A DNA stretch of 52,894 nucleotides, taken from NCBI GenBank assembly GCA_030041045.1, contig JASHOQ010000141.1, forward strand, positions 1-52,894, read 5' to 3'. Of the stretch, positions 24,387 to 32,579 are shown in pieces. The notes under the pieces are model-generated. The model saw only the letters and a program-made list of their open reading frames with translations, ran no database searches and was not told where the DNA came from. This stretch comes from Acidobacteriaceae bacterium. GTDB lineage: Bacteria > Acidobacteriota > Terriglobia > Terriglobales > Acidobacteriaceae. Position 1 is the stretch's first letter. Each line of letters begins with the position of its first letter. The translations under genes and the position numbers were made by a program.

Positions 24387-24453
24387 CTGTCATCCTGAGC
24401 GAACGGGGCCCCAAACGCACTTCAGTTTGGGGGTGGTGAGTCGAAGGATCTGC
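24387..24453. repeat. TGTCATCCTGAGCG...GTCGAAGGATCTGC repeat, copy 2
   Basis: Same outer motifs as at 9604-9664. The inner part holds CCCCAAACGC...GTTTGGGG (CCCCAAAC with GTTTGGGG), so the boundaries are conserved while the inner stem differs. Confidence 0.85.
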
Positions 24454-24497
24454 ATTTCTCGACCTCGGATTATGACACGAACTTCTGGGACGCTACA

Positions 24498-26804
24498 CTA
24501 GGTGCGCATCGAGTGCGCTGCTTCGCGTTCCTGCTCGTCGGCTGGCGACGGCGCCGGCTCTCTCCGTGCGTGTTTGGCTGCGTACATGGCCACATCGGCG
24601 GCATTCAGCAGGCCGTCGCGGGTATTCGCATCGTCCGGGTAGAGCGCAATGCCGATGCTCGCCGAGCCGCGAATGGAGATGCTCTCGAGCACAAAAGGCT
24701 CGTCGAAGCAGCCGGCCAGCCGCTCGGCAATGTCTTCGATCGCGGCGCGATGGCGCACGTCCGGCACCAGCACCGCAAACTCGTCGCCGCCCACGCGCGC
24801 CATGGTGTCGCCGGGACGCAGTTGCCGTTTCATGCGCTCGGACGCCAATTGCAGATAAATGTCGCCGGCATGGTGGCCGTAATTGTCGTTTACCTGCTTG
24901 AAATGATTCAGGTCGATATAAATCAGACCGAATGTGCTCCCTGTCTGGCGTGCCGCGCAAATCCGCGCGTCCAGGCTCTTCTCTAGCGAAAAGCGGTTCT
25001 GCACGTCGGTCAGCAGGTCGAACTCCGAGCGGTGCACCAGGTCGGAATGCAGGTGCGAGGTTTCGATGGCCAGCGTGGCCAGCTCAGCGGCCATCCCCAT
25101 TAACTCCCCGGCGTGGGCGCGGCCGGCCGGGCGCGCGCAAATGGACGCATGGAGCATGCCCAGCATTTGTCCCCCGGGCGCCATGAGGGCGCACTCCACA
25201 TCGCCCAGCAGATCGGAGGTCCCCTCGGGACGATTCCCTGCAATGGTGCCGTCGCAAAGCTCGCACCAGCTCGGAGCACCATCCAGCCTGAACGAAACCA
25301 GCTCTGTGACCTGCTCCAGGATTTCGTTCAGCGGCCGCGAAGCGTGCATCGATTCCAGAATCCGGCTCCGCCGCTGCTCTAGGTACGCCAGGCCCAAGGT
25401 TTGCCGGCGCATGCGGCGCGCGATCAGCCATCCCCGCGTGCCCGCCGCCAGCGTCGCCGCCAGCAGCAATCCCACCAGAAACATCAGGTGCGGCACATTC
25501 AGCCACGGCGGATCGGCCACCACCGCCACGTCGTCTGTCGAGCGCATAAGAACGCTGAACGCCAAGGCCCCATTGAAGGGGTTGCCGTCTTCCAGGATGG
25601 CCACGCCGGTCACGCGGACCGTGCTTCCCGGAGCAATGCTGCGCAGGGGTGCGGGCCGGTTCCCGGTCCAGTTGTAACCGTACGGGCGATTGATCACGGC
25701 GGAAAAGAGATGGCCCTCGTTCGATACCACGCAAATGTCCTGTCCCTCTTCGCGCACCTGCACCACCACGGTTCCTTCAATTGAGACCAGATCGAAGGCA
25801 TGCTTTCCCGTTGCCAGCTCGTTCCAGTCCAGCACCGCCGGCGCAATGGGCGCTGAAGTGCCGGTGCTGCGGATCGTGGCCAGCCGGATGGTCTGGAAGC
25901 CATCGTCGACGTAGGGGATTCCAATCGCTTCCACGCGCTCTCCAATATGGAGCGGGTCGATCTGCGCCGTGTACACCTGGATGCTGCGCTCGCCGTCCTG
26001 CAGGATGGCCATCTCGGAGGGGTAGTAATAGGTGAGCGTGCCTTCCACGCGAATCTGCGGCGTCTGTTCCTCCACGTTGTAGTCGTTGATCACTTGATCG
26101 AGGGGGGCCGCACGAATTGCCCATGGATCCTGCGCCGCCGGCCGCAGCACACGCAGATTACTCGCCGCCGTGGAGTGGAGCAGAATGCCCACCTGCTGCA
26201 TCTTGGTGTCGAAGCGGCCTGCGGCTACGCCGGTCACCTCGACCTCCGAATCCAGCCAGCCCTTCAACTGCGCGGGGTCGCTGTTGTCCATGGTGACCGT
26301 AACGTAGGCTCCGGGAATCGCCAGCTCGAGCTGCGTGACCGCAACGTTGCTGCTCAAAACCACTTCGGCGGATCTCACCCTCCCCCGCACCGCCACGTAC
26401 CGGCAATCGAGCTTCGCTGAAATCATCGCTGCAAAGGTCGCCGGCGCCGGTGCAGGCATCTTTCCGTGATGGAGAAAGGTAATGTCGCGCCCCATCACGC
26501 CGGGACGAAAATCCGCGTAGGTGTTCCCGCGCACCACGATGCGATCGCCGGGCTGGAGCTCTAACGGCGTATCGATGTGGACATAGACAGCCTCGTCCCC
26601 GTCCCCGACGAAGAGCGTCAATTCGTAGCTGCGAAAATACAAGACCGTGGCTTCAAATTCCACCGGCAGATGGCGCTGCGCTTCGGCATTGCTCAGGCTG
26701 TGGATGGCGTGCAGCGTGGTGAGGGGAGGCGTCGCCGCCGGCGCAAGACTTGGGTAGCACGCGGCAATCGCGGCCATGATCGGGATGAAGCGTCTGAGTG
26801 CCAT
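24498..26804 (-). CDS. Membrane diguanylate cyclase with periplasmic OB-like sensor region (paralog 1)
   Basis: 768 residues. A signal sequence (RRFIPIMAAIAACYPSLAPA) is followed by about 400 periplasmic residues. These contain repeated beta-rich segments of the type 'vtvRG ... lflGDG...vyV' (FEATVLYFRSYELTLFVGDG; VEVTGVAAGRFDTKMQQVGI; IRVEGTLTYYYPSEMAILQD), suggesting several OB-fold-like domains. One transmembrane helix (FLVGLLLAATLAAG, about 440) and a GAF-like linker come next. The GGDEF domain has the active motif GGDEF at 672-676 and the inhibitory RxxD (RPGD, 663-666), so it should make cyclic di-GMP with product inhibition. Tandem with a close paralog downstream in this numbering (26937-29231), on the same strand. 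Confidence 0.88.
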   Translation of the reverse strand: MALRRFIPIMAAIAACYPSLAPAATPPLTTLHAIHSLSNAEAQRHLPVEFEATVLYFRSYELTLFVGDGDEAVYVHIDTPLELQPGDRIVVRGNTYADFRPGVMGRDITFLHHGKMPAPAPATFAAMISAKLDCRYVAVRGRVRSAEVVLSSNVAVTQLELAIPGAYVTVTMDNSDPAQLKGWLDSEVEVTGVAAGRFDTKMQQVGILLHSTAASNLRVLRPAAQDPWAIRAAPLDQVINDYNVEEQTPQIRVEGTLTYYYPSEMAILQDGERSIQVYTAQIDPLHIGERVEAIGIPYVDDGFQTIRLATIRSTGTSAPIAPAVLDWNELATGKHAFDLVSIEGTVVVQVREEGQDICVVSNEGHLFSAVINRPYGYNWTGNRPAPLRSIAPGSTVRVTGVAILEDGNPFNGALAFSVLMRSTDDVAVVADPPWLNVPHLMFLVGLLLAATLAAGTRGWLIARRMRRQTLGLAYLEQRRSRILESMHASRPLNEILEQVTELVSFRLDGAPSWCELCDGTIAGNRPEGTSDLLGDVECALMAPGGQMLGMLHASICARPAGRAHAGELMGMAAELATLAIETSHLHSDLVHRSEFDLLTDVQNRFSLEKSLDARICAARQTGSTFGLIYIDLNHFKQVNDNYGHHAGDIYLQLASERMKRQLRPGDTMARVGGDEFAVLVPDVRHRAAIEDIAERLAGCFDEPFVLESISIRGSASIGIALYPDDANTRDGLLNAADVAMYAAKHARREPAPSPADEQEREAAHSMRT

Positions 26805-26936
26805 GGATCTATGAGGGCCTTGCGCAGGCTCTCAAATCCTGTATCGGCAAACAGATTGAACGAAATTAGTTCTTGCTGAATGGCTGCAGGCTGTCCCGCG
26901 CGATTGGCCGGAAATGGGACAGTCTTGGCCCGCTGC

Positions 26937-29231
26937 CTATTTGCGGAGTCCCGGCTCGAGCTCCAGCATCGGCGCTGCGCTGCGCCGCGATCTTGCCTGT
27001 TTCGAGGCATACATGGCCGCGTCTGCGGCGCTCAGCAGTTCATCTTTGCTCGCGCCGTCCTCCGGATAAATGGCGATGCCGATGCTTGCCGAGCCATTCA
27101 CCGCGAAGCCATCGCCCGCGAACGGGGCTGCAAAGCAGGCCTCGAGACGCAGCGAAATCTCCTCCGCGTCCGCGCGGCAGCGAATGTGCGGCACCAGGAC
27201 GCCGAACTCATCGCCGCCCAGCCGCGCCAGAATATCGCCGGGACGCAGTTGGCGCTTCATGCGCAGCGCGACCTCCTGCAGATAAAGGTCGCCGGCGCGA
27301 TGGCCAAACGCGTCGTTCACTTGCTTGAAGTCGTTCAGGTCGATGTAGAGAAGCCCGAGGATTCTCGCCGACTGGCGCGAGGCATGGATCAGCGAGTCCA
27401 GATGTTTTTCGAGCGAAAAGCGATTCTGAATGTCGGTAAGCTGATCGAACTCCGAGCGGTGCACCAGATCGGAGTAGAGACGCGAGGTCTCGATGGCAAG
27501 CGTAGCCAATCCCGTGGCCATGGAGAGCGCCTCTGCTTCCACGGCCCTCGGCGGCGTACTCGCATCGAAAGCCGCAAAGAGTATCCCCAGCGCCGGCCCG
27601 GACCGCGCCGGAATGGGCATCTCCGTCACGCGCAGCGTGGAGAGCACGGCCGGTCGGTTTCCCAGCTTGGCCCCTTCCGCAACCTGGCACCAGCAGGGCG
27701 CGCCATCCAGCCGGTAGGAGACCAGCTCCGTGATCTGCTCCAGGATTCCGGCCAGCGGTTGCGAATTGTTGATGTCCTCCAGAATCTTGCCGCGGCGCCG
27801 CTCCACGTAAGCCAGGCCGGCGATCTTGCGCCGCGCTTTGCGTTCCGCGTAGGCGTTGCGGATGCCGATGAAGAAGATGACCACCAGCAGGACGATCACC
27901 AGTTCCGTGAGGTGTTGCACGTTCAGCCAGCCCGGCTTGGCAATCACTTCCACATCGTCGAAATTCCGCATCAGGATGCGGAATGGCACTTCGCCGTTGA
28001 AGGGATTGGCGTCATCCAGCATGCAGATGCCGGTCACGCGGATTTGCGTGCCCACCGGAACCTGCTTCATCGGCGGCAGAGCCGGGCCGGCGGGCCCGTT
28101 GCGGTGCTCGAAGATCGCCGAGAACAAGCGCCCGTCGGACGCCAGCAGATAGTCGTCTTCGCTGGACTGCCGCACCTCCGTGATCACTTGCCCTTCCACT
28201 GAGACCAGATCGAAGTTGTGGCCGTTCGCGCTGTTTCCGCCGGAAGACAGTTCCTTTGCTGTGAGCAAGTCCGGAATCACCGGCGCCTGCGTCTGGTGGT
28301 CCTCCACTTCGCTGTGCGTCAACTTCAGGAAACCGTTCTGCACATCCGGAAATCCCACCGCGTCGGCCACGTCGCCGATCTGCATCGGCTGATAGCTGGC
28401 CGTCGAAACCCAGGCGCTCTTGGCGCCGTCCTGCAGCACCAGTGCGTTGCCGGGCTGGTAATAAGTGATCGTCCCGTGCACGCGCACTCGCTCCGTGAGC
28501 TCTTCTATGTCGTAGCCGGTGATGAGCCGGTCCATCGGCGTTACCGGCAGGGCCCAAGGTTCCACGCTCGCGCGCTTGAGAATCTTCACGTCGGCCAGGC
28601 TCTGCACGTGGAGCAGGACGCCGGTTTGCTGCATCTTGTTGTCGAATTCGCCCGACGCCACGCCGGTGACCTCTGCTTCGGCGTCCAGCAGGTTTTCGAG
28701 CGCCGACGCATCCGTGCTGTCCACGGTCGCATCCACCGGCCCTCCGTCCACCAGCATGTGCAAAAAGATCGTGGGAATCGGCGAATCCGCCATCGGCGCA
28801 ATGTCCGCGGAACGGATGGTCGCCTTCACCTGCACCAGCTTGCAGTCCTTCTCCGCCGCAATCATCTCTTCGAATGTGGCGGGCTCGGGCTTGGGCACCG
28901 CCTCGTGGTCATACACCGTGATCTTGCGCGCCTCAACGTAAGGCCTGAAGCTCGGGCGCGCCACTCCCTGCACGCGCACCACGTCGCCCGGCACAAGGTG
29001 CAGGTTGTTCCCTGCGCTCACGTAAATGGCCGCGCCGCCGTCTTCGACGAATAATGTATGCTCGTAGTCGCGGAAGTACGTGACCGTGGCTTCAAAATCC
29101 GCCGCGGGCATTTGGCTGGCTTGCGCGTTGGTCAGCTTGGCCACTGCGCTTACGCTCGTCAATGGCGCCTGCGCCGCCGCCGCGCACGAAATCCAAAGCG
29201 CCGTCAGCCCTGCGAGCAGCATCCGCCTCAC
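26937..29231 (-). CDS. Membrane diguanylate cyclase with periplasmic OB-like sensor region (paralog 2)
   Basis: 764 residues from GTG 29231 (GAGG 6 nt upstream). That start puts a signal peptide (RRMLLAGLTALWISCAAAAQ) first and places GGDEF at residues 672-676, exactly as in the neighbouring paralog. The open frame extends further upstream without similarity. Same layout: OB-like periplasmic repeats (FEATVTYFRDYEHTLFVEDG; VEGQVITEVRQ), a transmembrane helix (ELVIVLLVVIFFIG), a linker, and GGDEF with RPGD I-site. Predicted active cyclase with feedback control. The two genes are 132 bp apart and same-stranded, so this one lies upstream in transcription; the spacer could hold a separate promoter. 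Confidence 0.86.
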   Translation of the reverse strand: MRRMLLAGLTALWISCAAAAQAPLTSVSAVAKLTNAQASQMPAADFEATVTYFRDYEHTLFVEDGGAAIYVSAGNNLHLVPGDVVRVQGVARPSFRPYVEARKITVYDHEAVPKPEPATFEEMIAAEKDCKLVQVKATIRSADIAPMADSPIPTIFLHMLVDGGPVDATVDSTDASALENLLDAEAEVTGVASGEFDNKMQQTGVLLHVQSLADVKILKRASVEPWALPVTPMDRLITGYDIEELTERVRVHGTITYYQPGNALVLQDGAKSAWVSTASYQPMQIGDVADAVGFPDVQNGFLKLTHSEVEDHQTQAPVIPDLLTAKELSSGGNSANGHNFDLVSVEGQVITEVRQSSEDDYLLASDGRLFSAIFEHRNGPAGPALPPMKQVPVGTQIRVTGICMLDDANPFNGEVPFRILMRNFDDVEVIAKPGWLNVQHLTELVIVLLVVIFFIGIRNAYAERKARRKIAGLAYVERRRGKILEDINNSQPLAGILEQITELVSYRLDGAPCWCQVAEGAKLGNRPAVLSTLRVTEMPIPARSGPALGILFAAFDASTPPRAVEAEALSMATGLATLAIETSRLYSDLVHRSEFDQLTDIQNRFSLEKHLDSLIHASRQSARILGLLYIDLNDFKQVNDAFGHRAGDLYLQEVALRMKRQLRPGDILARLGGDEFGVLVPHIRCRADAEEISLRLEACFAAPFAGDGFAVNGSASIGIAIYPEDGASKDELLSAADAAMYASKQARSRRSAAPMLELEPGLRK

Positions 29232-29660
29232 CGCTTGCCTCACGCGAAATGTGCGAGCGTCTTTCAGGCTTGCCTCGCTCTCTTCCGTGCCCCTGCCATT
29301 GCCTTGCTGCCCAATTCCCCGAAATCCCCTTTTCCCGGGCATCCAGCCGGCGCGCCGTGGCCCCTCATCCTTCACAACTGTCAGACCGCCGGTTGCGCTT
29401 CCGCCGGCGTACCGTCTCGGCCCTTTCTTGCAACACCTCTTGGCCGGCTTTTTCGCCGGCAATGAGCAGTAGGGCCATGGATTGCGAATTACTTTGTGTT
29501 TCCATAGTACTCGCATTAAGTTACGGCTTTATGGCCATTTTGGGGGATGGGGGACACACCGGTACCACCACAAAACGGTCAGTTTACCTATTGAAATCAC
29601 CCTCCCCGCCCGCTCTCCCTGAGACCCCCGCGCGTTCGCCCCTGACCCCCGGCGCCCCGA
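29232..29660. other. Divergent intergenic region between cyclase 2 and arginase
   Basis: About 430 bp without a supported gene. It holds a GCCGGC/GCCGGC inverted repeat (about 29443-29460) and a locally A/T-rich stretch (29480-29590) where minus-strand promoter elements would be expected. I looked for a cyclic-di-GMP riboswitch and did not find one. Confidence 0.5.
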
Positions 29661-29661
29661 G

Positions 29662-29667
29662 TACAAT
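29662..29667 (+). promoter_or_regulatory. Candidate -10 box of a leaderless arginase transcript
   Basis: TACAAT ends 8 nt before the ATG at 29676 and no Shine-Dalgarno is present. This spacing would start transcription at or next to the start codon. No convincing -35 is visible. Confidence 0.4.
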
Positions 29668-29675
29668 TCCGTTGC

Positions 29676-30644
29676 ATGGCTGAGCCCGCTCCCCGTTCTT
29701 CCGTTTCCGCCGCTGCAACCCAGACCTTGCCCGCGCGGCGCATCCGCGTCCTCGGCGTGCCCCTCGACATGGGCGCCAGCCGCCGCGGCGTCGACATGGG
29801 GCCCTCCGCCCTGCGCGTGGCCGGCCTCGAAGCCCGCCTCGAGGCCCTGGGCCATCACGTCACTGACGGCGGCAACATCCGCGTCGAAGTCGCCGAAACC
29901 CGCGCTTCGGGCTCCAACAACGCCCGTTACTTGAGCGAAATCACTGAAACCTGTACGCGCACGGCTGAATCCGTCCTGGCCAGCCTCGAACAGGGTGAAA
30001 TGCCCCTCGTCCTCGGCGGCGACCACTCCCTGGCCGCCGGCTCCATCTCCGGCGTGGCCGAGTTCTACCGCCGCCGCGAGCAGAAGATCGGCCTCATCTG
30101 GATCGACGCCCATTCTGACATCAACACCCCTGACACTTCGCCCTCCGGCAACGTTCACGGCATGCCCCTGGCCGCGCTCATGGGCCTCGGCCCCGAGCCG
30201 CTCTCGAACCTCTTCGGCTTCGCGCCCAAGGTCGCGCCGGAGAACACCGTGCTCCTGGGGGTGCGCAACATCGATGCCCCCGAGCGTTCGAACATCCGCC
30301 GCTCCGGCATCGCCCACGTCTTCACCATGCGCGACATCGACGAGCGCGGCATGCGCGCCGTCATGGAAGAAGCCCTGCGCGCCGCCGGCCGCGGCACCGC
30401 CGGCTACCACGTGTCTCTGGATTTGGATTGGATCGACCCCGAAGACGCGCCCGGCGTCGGCACCCCCGTCCGCGGCGGCGCCACCTACCGCGAAGCCCAC
30501 CTCGCCATGGAGATCCTCGCCGACCACGGCCGCCTGCTCAGCTTCGAAATTGTCGAAGTCAACCCTGTCCTCGACGAGCACAACCGCACCGCCGACCTCG
30601 CCGTCGAACTCGCCTGCTCCGCCTTCGGCAAAAAAATCCTTTAG
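29676..30644 (+). CDS. rocF: Arginase (ureohydrolase family)
   Basis: 322 residues; hydrolyses arginine to ornithine and urea with a binuclear Mn centre. Metal ligands are visible: GGDHS (His117), WIDAHSD (Asp144, His146, Asp148) and SLDLDWIDP (Asp249, Asp251). NTPDTSPSGNVHGMP and EVNPVLDEHNRTA are closer to arginases than to agmatinases. The N-terminal 20 residues are a low-complexity extension. It appears monocistronic and possibly leaderless. Agmatinase or formimidoylglutamase activity is less likely but not excluded. Confidence 0.9.
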   Translation: MAEPAPRSSVSAAATQTLPARRIRVLGVPLDMGASRRGVDMGPSALRVAGLEARLEALGHHVTDGGNIRVEVAETRASGSNNARYLSEITETCTRTAESVLASLEQGEMPLVLGGDHSLAAGSISGVAEFYRRREQKIGLIWIDAHSDINTPDTSPSGNVHGMPLAALMGLGPEPLSNLFGFAPKVAPENTVLLGVRNIDAPERSNIRRSGIAHVFTMRDIDERGMRAVMEEALRAAGRGTAGYHVSLDLDWIDPEDAPGVGTPVRGGATYREAHLAMEILADHGRLLSFEIVEVNPVLDEHNRTADLAVELACSAFGKKIL

Positions 30645-30719
30645 AATTTGTGGTCGGCTGGTAGAGTCAATACCCAACGCATCGCCGCCGGCTAGGCAAG
30701 CATTCGGAGCAAATAATTC

Positions 30720-32198
30720 ATGAGTAAGTTCAAAGATTGGCACCAGATTGAAGAACTAGGAAGCGGAGGTCAGAGCACAGTATTCCTTGTCCGCCGACCG
30801 GAGCGAGCTGCGCAATTGGCCAGCGCGACAGAAACAATCACCTTGGCGCTACGAGGCCAAGGGTTCACCCCGGGTTTGTTCGCAAAGGCCGTAGTGGACG
30901 CGTCGAGGGTCGATAACGCGGACGAGCTTGGAGCCCTCAAACTATTCGACAAGGTCAGACACACCGGACCAATACCTGCGGAGCGGATCCGCAGAGAAAT
31001 CGAAATCCTCAAAACCGGTCACGCCGGATTTCCGAAACTCCTCGATGAAGACGCTAACGAAAATTGGATGGTGACCGAGTATTTCCCTAGCGGCTCGCTC
31101 GATAAGTCGCCAGGGCGCTTCAAGGGAAATGTGTTCGCCGCGCTGAAGGAGTTTAGGGCATTAGTGGAAACGGTGGCCGATCTGCATAAGAGGGGCATTA
31201 TCCACCGAGATATCAAGCCCGCGAACGTCTTCATCGGCAAAGAGGGCCGCCTAATCTTGGGTGACTTCGGCATCGCGTTTAGGAATGAAGGGACCGAGCG
31301 GGCTACAGTCACCGACGAACGGGTCGGCCCATGGGACTACATGCCCCAATGGGCGGATACCGGCGAGAGGCTTGAAAATATAAAGGCCAGTTTCGACATA
31401 TACATGCTCGGCAAACTGCTCTGGTGCATGATCTCAGGCAAGTTAAGATTGCCTCGTGAGTACCATCGGCGAGACGAGTACAACCTGGCGAGGCTCTTTT
31501 CAGGCAATCGGCGTATGCACTCGATCAGCTCGGTCTTGGATAAGTGCATCGTTGAAAACGAAAGTGAGTGCCTGCAATCGGCAGGAGAATTATTAAAAGA
31601 GATTGACTTAGCTCGGGCAGAAATTGATTCGCCAGTCTATCTAAACGAAAGAGGCGAAGCAGAGCTTCCATGCCTTCTTTGTGGGAAGGGAAAATACCTC
31701 GAAGAGACCACAGGGGGAAAGATACGGCTGGAACAATTCGACTCCGAAACGCGGTTAACGGGTGCCATCGAGGTACGAGTATTCTCCTGCAATGTATGCA
31801 CCCATCGCGCCTTCTTCTCGCTAAGGTTTCCAGAAAAGGCCATTGGCGCCGAGTCCTCGCCACCCAAGCTACCGAACACCCCGCTTCCCGACAAGCTGCG
31901 CGTAGCCCTCGGGAGCCTGTACGACGCGCTACAGAGACAATATCAAAGTTCCTCCGATACAACGGTGCTGAACGTGATCGGCCCGGCAGTCAATAACATT
32001 AGCAGCATTCTTACTAAAGACAATTTGTACAGATTTAAGGCCGACGCAGCACTTCTCCAGGCGCTTGCTACGCAAATCGACATCACGAGCGCCAACCTAA
32101 GAGCCTTAGAGACGCAAATCCGCTCCACTGCATCGCACTTCACCTTTGCGGGAAGCTTGCTAGAGGGAATCGAGAAGGTACTCTCTCTTATTCCTTAG
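30720..32198 (+). CDS. Ser/Thr protein kinase with C-terminal cysteine-pair (zinc-ribbon-like) domain
   Basis: 492 residues. The kinase core is complete: glycine loop ELGSGGQSTVF (12-22), Lys74 in GALKLF, HRDIKPANVF (Asp164), DFGIA (Asp182), and DIYMLGKLLW in subdomain IX. The APE motif is replaced by YMPQWAD. After the core, CLLC (318-321) and CNVC (357-360) form a probable zinc ribbon, followed by a helical tail (about 390-490) with no transmembrane segment. So it is cytosolic, unlike PASTA-type PknB kinases. SD GGAG 10 nt before ATG. A/T-richer codon use than its neighbours suggests horizontal acquisition. Target unknown. Confidence 0.87.
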   Translation: MSKFKDWHQIEELGSGGQSTVFLVRRPERAAQLASATETITLALRGQGFTPGLFAKAVVDASRVDNADELGALKLFDKVRHTGPIPAERIRREIEILKTGHAGFPKLLDEDANENWMVTEYFPSGSLDKSPGRFKGNVFAALKEFRALVETVADLHKRGIIHRDIKPANVFIGKEGRLILGDFGIAFRNEGTERATVTDERVGPWDYMPQWADTGERLENIKASFDIYMLGKLLWCMISGKLRLPREYHRRDEYNLARLFSGNRRMHSISSVLDKCIVENESECLQSAGELLKEIDLARAEIDSPVYLNERGEAELPCLLCGKGKYLEETTGGKIRLEQFDSETRLTGAIEVRVFSCNVCTHRAFFSLRFPEKAIGAESSPPKLPNTPLPDKLRVALGSLYDALQRQYQSSSDTTVLNVIGPAVNNISSILTKDNLYRFKADAALLQALATQIDITSANLRALETQIRSTASHFTFAGSLLEGIEKVLSLIP

Positions 32199-32391
32199 AC
32201 GTAGAGATACTCACGGGTCCGCGGCTGGGGCAGGCGGCTTGGTCAAGAGCCGTCTGTGGGCAGGCGCCCCACTCATGGCGGAATCGGGCTGTGCCCCGTT
32301 CATCGCGGTTTCATCGCGATGGGCGGGACGCAAAACACATGCGCAACGGGCATATGGTTATTGGTTTGCTTCCACGGTTTCCATCGGGGCC

Positions 32392-32459
32392 GGGTGCCCC
32401 AGGTCTCGCTTTTGAGACCTGGGAAAGCACGTCTGGCAGGTGCCCCAATCATGGGGCAC
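32392..32459. repeat. GTGCCCCAGGTC palindrome, copy 2, plus adjacent GTGCCCC hairpin
   Basis: GGGTGCCCCAGGTC, a TCGCTTTT-containing loop and GACCTGGGAAAGCAC repeat the element at 3088-3130. Next to it GTGCCCC AATCAT GGGGCAC (32440-32459) makes a second hairpin. The whole kinase-ddl gap (32199-32579) is repeat-like, with ATCGCGGTTTCATCGCGAT also palindromic near 32304. No gene is seen. Confidence 0.75.
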
Positions 32460-32565
32460 GGCTTCACCCTGCTCAGTGCAGCTCATTGCGGCTATTGACC
32501 GGGCCACCAGCCGCCCCGCCAAGCCTGCCGGGATCGGAACCTCCCACCAGGTTTCCCGCGACTAC

Positions 32566-32571
32566 TAAAAT
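32566..32571 (+). promoter_or_regulatory. Candidate -10 box of a leaderless ddl transcript
   Basis: TAAAAT ends 8 nt before ATG 32580, the same spacing as at the arginase gene, and there is no Shine-Dalgarno. No clear -35. Confidence 0.4.
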
Positions 32572-32579
32572 CAGAGTGC

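Noticed and set aside
26805..26936. Possible cyclic-di-GMP riboswitch between or before the GGDEF genes
   Set aside because: No GEMM-type core (paired P1/P2 with the conserved loop sequences) was found in this spacer or in 29232-29660.
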